A DNA stretch of 64,000 nucleotides from Marinobacterium lacunae (GTDB taxonomy: Bacteria; Pseudomonadota; Gammaproteobacteria; Pseudomonadales; Balneatricaceae). Below, in pieces: positions 61,009 to 64,000 of the stretch (positions are counted from its first letter, which is position 1; every line of letters begins with the position of its first letter). The position numbers and the translations under genes were made by a program. Location of the stretch: the NCBI RefSeq assembly GCF_000705555.1, contig NZ_JMQN01000007.1, forward strand, positions 29,367 to 93,366, in the 5' to 3' direction. The notes under the pieces are model-generated. The model ran no database searches. It had not been told where the DNA came from and saw only the letters and a program-made list of their open reading frames with translations.

Positions 61009-62339
61009 GCCAGTGTGGCCGGATTCAACAGACCGTAGATCCAGAGGGTAGCGAAGGCGATCGCGAACGCTGCCAGGCCGTAGTATCGGTTGAACCTCAG
61101 CAGGGTGCGTGCGCTGATGCCGTAACGTGACTGCAGACTGATCTGGACGCCGGAAAAAGGTGAGAGCCCCACACCCAACGACCAGCCCAAAAGCAGGGCG
61201 ATGCCCAACAGATTGGGATCCTCGACACTGGGCATCAAAATGCTGCCGGCCAGCACTGCGCTGGTGACCGGGTGCATGCCTATGAAGGCAAGTCCGACCA
61301 GAGCGGCGACTGTGACACAGGCTTCCAGCGGACCGAAGTGCGTAGGTGCCAGCTGTATATCGAGCGCCAGCAGTAGCGCACCGACACCGGACGCGAGCAC
61401 CGCGGCGGACAGAAACAGAAGGACCTCGCTGCTCATACGCGGCAGGCCTTCGTGAATATGCCCTTTCAGTTTTTCCCCGGAGTCCCCTTGGTAGCGCAGG
61501 GGCAGCCAGACCAGGGAAAACAGCAGCGCGATCACGGTTACCAGCGTCAATACCGAGACATTGGGCCAGAGTTTATGGGCGATCATCACCAGCATCGCCA
61601 GAACCACCGGCGGCCATAGCGCCTTGAAGTGCATGGGATAGCCTCGAGTCGTCGCGGACTCGGGGTGCCGGGCGATCTGTACGGCGCTGAACAGCATAGC
61701 GAGAAAGGCGAACGGCAAGCCAGACAGCATCATCACCACCAGGTTTGACCCAGGGGCGCTCAGCAGCACTACGCCCATGGCAGCAAAGAACGGCGACCAG
61801 GCCGCGCAGGTGCTGAAGGAGCGCAGCAGGGTCAGCGCCTGTAGGGATGTCAGCGGTCGGTGGGCGCTGAGCCGGTCACCCAGGATCATCACCGACGAGA
61901 TATTGATCACGGCGCCGATAATATGACCGCCGAAAAGCGTGCCCCAGAGTGCATTGCGGCCGGAGGGTAGACGCTCCTCCTGACTCAATTCGCCGAGCGT
62001 CACCAGGCGCAGAAAGCTCACGCCGATCAACATGGCGATGATCATGTGATTAGCTTCCAGCGCCTTGAACAGGTAACGGGTACTACCGTCGAGCCAAAAG
62101 GCGGCCAGCAAACCGATGGCGCCGGTGGTCAGCAGAATGCCACTTTGCACGATCTGATTGCGTTTTTGTTTTCGCAGCAGAATCAAAGCTGTGAACCACA
62201 CCGGGATACCCGCAACATAGCCCGGCAGGAGATCGGTCAGCGTCGCCAGCAGGCTCAAAGGCAGCATCGACAGCAGTATCCAACCGGTAAGGGCAGACCT
62301 GATTATCGTTTGTGGGGCGGGTGTGGCGGCTGTGTCCAT
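61005..62339 (-). CDS. Unassigned multi-helix permease
   Basis: A 444-residue protein with about twelve hydrophobic segments. A symmetric arrangement of helix-breaking, serine/proline/glycine-rich turns (SFSTCAAWSPFFAAMGVVL and WSLGVGLSPFSGVQISLQSRYG) is typical of transporters of the ion-transporter superfamily. I do not recognise a specific substrate family. The ATG preceded by AGGAACC was chosen; the open frame extends 23 residues further upstream. It is divergent from a LacI-type regulator that may control it. Confidence 0.7.
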   Translation of the reverse strand: MDTAATPAPQTIIRSALTGWILLSMLPLSLLATLTDLLPGYVAGIPVWFTALILLRKQKRNQIVQSGILLTTGAIGLLAAFWLDGSTRYLFKALEANHMIIAMLIGVSFLRLVTLGELSQEERLPSGRNALWGTLFGGHIIGAVINISSVMILGDRLSAHRPLTSLQALTLLRSFSTCAAWSPFFAAMGVVLLSAPGSNLVVMMLSGLPFAFLAMLFSAVQIARHPESATTRGYPMHFKALWPPVVLAMLVMIAHKLWPNVSVLTLVTVIALLFSLVWLPLRYQGDSGEKLKGHIHEGLPRMSSEVLLFLSAAVLASGVGALLLALDIQLAPTHFGPLEACVTVAALVGLAFIGMHPVTSAVLAGSILMPSVEDPNLLGIALLLGWSLGVGLSPFSGVQISLQSRYGISARTLLRFNRYYGLAAFAIAFATLWIYGLLNPATLA

Positions 62340-62434
62340 TAAGGTTCCTGCTAAAGCGGATTGACGCGAAGATGTCGTAGGGCTTGTCAACGTGCGGTGA
62401 AAAGTCATACAACTTATCCTGAACCAGGTGTCAG

Positions 62435-62486
62435 GTGCAATTCGCAGCTGCGATCAACCGGTGCAATTCACTGGTGCAATTCACAG
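62435..62486. repeat. 13-base direct repeats in the permease/LacI divergent gap
   Basis: GGTGCAATTC occurs three times (62435, 62461, 62474), in a 13-base unit ending CR(C/T); a degenerate fourth unit (8 of 13 matches) fills the gap at 62448. The phased repeats sit just before the LacI gene, where a regulator could bind. Confidence 0.65.
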
Positions 62487-62525
62487 GTATAGGTTGCGAA
62501 AGATTAATCTATTGACGGTAGCGGG

Positions 62526-63578
62526 ATGTCTGAAAGCAAAAATAAGTTCAACAAGGATATGCCCAGTGCTCGGCGTAACCAGGCCTCGGGCGCTACGCTG
62601 ATCGATGTGGCCAAAGTCGCAGGTGTATCGCCTATCACCGTCTCCCGCGCCTTGAATAGACCGGACCAGGTATCGGAAAAGGCACGGGAGAAAGTGCGCC
62701 GGGCGGTCGAACAGGTGGGTTATATTCCGAACATGCTGGCCGGAGGGTTGGCCAGCCGGCAGAGTAAGCTGGTGGCGATCTTCGTGCCGACCATCGCGCA
62801 CCCGATCTTTGCCGAGATGGTGCAGGCGTTGATGGATGAGCTCAGCCGCGCCGGTTACCAGGCGATTCTGGGTCTCACCGGCTACCAGAAAGAGACGGAG
62901 GAGACGCTGTTCAATACGATTCTCGGGCGCCGGCCCGACGGTATAGTGCTGACCGGTACGCAGCACAGCGAGCTGATGCGAAGGCGTTTGATCGCCTCGG
63001 GCATTCCGGTGGTCGAGGCCTGGGATCTCTGCGACGATCCCATCGATATGCTGGTGGGTTTTTCCCATGAGCAGGTGGGACGGGAGGTGGCCCGGCATCT
63101 TTACGCCAAGGGATATCGAAGATTTGCCGTGGTGACCGCCGAGGATGCGCGCGGTATGCGGCGCTACCATGCGCTGCTGGATGAGCTGCACCACCTGGGC
63201 ATCGACGATGTACCCACGGCGTTTATACCGCCGCCATCCTCGCTCAATGCCGGCCGGGAGAAGGTGTGCGAGCTTTTGGATGCAGGTCACCGGCCGGAGG
63301 TGGTCGTCTGCAGTTCGGATACTGTCGCGCAGGGGGTGTTGGCAGAAGCGGCATCCCGAGGCTGGACGGTGCCGAAGGATCTGGCGGTGATGGGGTTCGG
63401 CGAACTCAGTAATGCCAGCCAGGTCTATCCCTCGCTGTCGAGCGTGCGCTTGGATGGCGACAGAGTGGGGGGGCAGATCGCGCAGGCGCTGTTGGAGCGC
63501 TTTAAAAACCCAGACGCGGAGATCGCGCCGCTGAGAATCGATACCGGCTTTACGATCGTCGATCGTGAAAGCACCTGA
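62526..63578 (+). CDS. LacI-family regulator, gluconate-repressor-like
   Basis: A 350-residue repressor. The helix-turn-helix is TLIDVAKVAGVSPITVSRALNRPDQV, followed by the hinge helix NMLAGGLASRQSKLVAIFVPT typical of GntR/GntH-like gluconate and idonate repressors. The periplasmic-binding-protein-like core binds the effector, probably a sugar acid. Two LacI-type operators lie downstream of it, before a solute-binding-protein gene. An unusual N-terminal extension of about 20 residues precedes the helix-turn-helix. Confidence 0.9.
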   Translation: MSESKNKFNKDMPSARRNQASGATLIDVAKVAGVSPITVSRALNRPDQVSEKAREKVRRAVEQVGYIPNMLAGGLASRQSKLVAIFVPTIAHPIFAEMVQALMDELSRAGYQAILGLTGYQKETEETLFNTILGRRPDGIVLTGTQHSELMRRRLIASGIPVVEAWDLCDDPIDMLVGFSHEQVGREVARHLYAKGYRRFAVVTAEDARGMRRYHALLDELHHLGIDDVPTAFIPPPSSLNAGREKVCELLDAGHRPEVVVCSSDTVAQGVLAEAASRGWTVPKDLAVMGFGELSNASQVYPSLSSVRLDGDRVGGQIAQALLERFKNPDAEIAPLRIDTGFTIVDREST

Positions 63579-63654
63579 GTTTGCTCCGCTTCATTCAAGC
63601 ACCTAAGGTTATTCACGTGAGTTCGCGTTCAGTTGAATTTTGGTCCGAATGAAA

Positions 63655-63670
63655 ATGATTGCGCTATCAT
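63655..63670. promoter_or_regulatory. LacI-type operator O1
   Basis: ATGATTGCGCTATCAT has the central CG and twofold symmetry of LacI-family operators, with two mismatched pairs. It lies upstream of the solute-binding-protein gene, directly after the LacI regulator. Confidence 0.6.
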
Positions 63671-63674
63671 AATT

Positions 63675-63690
63675 ATGGTTGCGCAATCAT
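63675..63690. promoter_or_regulatory. LacI-type operator O2
   Basis: ATGGTTGCGCAATCAT is the second copy, with its centre 20 bases (two helical turns) from O1. Together the two boxes carry an outer 11-base inverted repeat, AATGATTGCGC/GCGCAATCATT. Confidence 0.6.
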
Positions 63691-63804
63691 TTGTATGATG
63701 TATTATCAAGTTGTCAATCGCCTCGGTGCACAGCTCAGACAGGGGTATGAGTCAAAGCCGGGCGCGTAAAGCCAACCTTTGATAACAATAAATAGGAACG
63801 ACAG

Positions 63805-64000
63805 ATGAAAAAGATCCTCTCCGGAGTCGGTGTTGCCCTCTGTACCCTAACCATGGCGACCTCTATGCAGGCGCAGGCGGCCGATAGTCCGATCAAAGGC
63901 AATATCCGCGTTGTTATTGGCTCGTCGTCTACCGGTGGCGACACCTATCAGGCAACCAGCATTATCGCTGATGCTCTTTCCGAAAAACTGGATGCGAACT
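63805..64000 (+). CDS. Start of an exported solute-binding protein (TctC-like), truncated by the window
   Basis: The first 65 residues are visible and the gene runs off the window edge. A signal peptide (MKKILSGVGVALCTLTMA, cut near AQA) is followed by GNIRVVIGSSSTGGDTYQATSIIADALSEKL. This resembles the glycine-rich ligand loop after the first strand of tripartite tricarboxylate transporter binding proteins. TAGGAAC precedes the ATG. The family call is tentative because the rest is missing. Confidence 0.6.
   Translation, partial: MKKILSGVGVALCTLTMATSMQAQAADSPIKGNIRVVIGSSSTGGDTYQATSIIADALSEKLDAN

Overview
The window looks like a chromosomal segment of a marine gammaproteobacterium, probably an Oceanospirillales-type organism close to Marinobacterium or relatives. 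This is inferred from the mix of an NqrF-type subunit, monomeric NADP isocitrate dehydrogenase, a TRAP transporter, NdpA/YejK, E. coli-type Dgt, and a Rhodobacter-like order of uptake-hydrogenase accessory genes. No rRNA, tRNA, CRISPR array or complete insertion sequence was recognised.

Layout. Positions 1-8.5 kb hold housekeeping genes: pyrC, an NhaC-type antiporter, a nucleoid-associated protein, an isolated nqrF, a GNAT enzyme, dgt and a TfoX-domain protein. From about 8.5 to 12 kb is a small accessory patch: a FecR-domain protein, an AT-richer AAA_28 ATPase, a LysE exporter, a GNAT enzyme and a DinB-like protein. From 12 to 15 kb is a polar amino-acid ABC operon. A PNPOx-like flavoprotein and a divergent MocR regulator follow; the regulator has lost its PLP lysine.

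From 17.3 to 28.7 kb is an acetoin/2,3-butanediol locus. A sigma-54 activator (AcoR type) is divergent from acoA, butanediol dehydrogenase, acoB, a free-standing 77-residue lipoyl protein, a catalytic-core-only E2 and a lipoate-ligase-like protein. The same strand continues with only short gaps into a Tat-exported GMC dehydrogenase pair, an exported VOC protein and a HupE/UreJ_2 membrane protein. A good -24/-12 promoter and an inverted-repeat enhancer candidate lie in the acoR-acoA gap.

From 28.7 to 38.8 kb come a second MocR-LysE pair with a translationally coupled small ORF, a second polar amino-acid ABC transporter, and a hemerythrin / flavin-barrel / flavin-barrel-GAF operon. These are followed by a cytochrome c-like protein and icd (to 41.2 kb), then a bacteriohemerythrin behind a well-placed FNR/Anr box.

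From 42 to 55.3 kb is an uninterrupted [NiFe]-hydrogenase maturation and regulation cluster (hupDFGHIJK-hypAB-hupR-hypFCDE). The structural genes hupSLC are missing from the window. Next to it is a membrane sensor-kinase homologue that has lost the phosphoacceptor histidine and other catalytic residues. From 55.3 to 64 kb is a sugar-acid region: a glucarate-dehydratase-like enzyme, a fused TRAP permease with a 40-residue membrane microprotein, DctP, an FCD-type GntR regulator, an unassigned permease, a LacI-family regulator, and the start of a tripartite-type solute-binding protein behind twin LacI-type operators.
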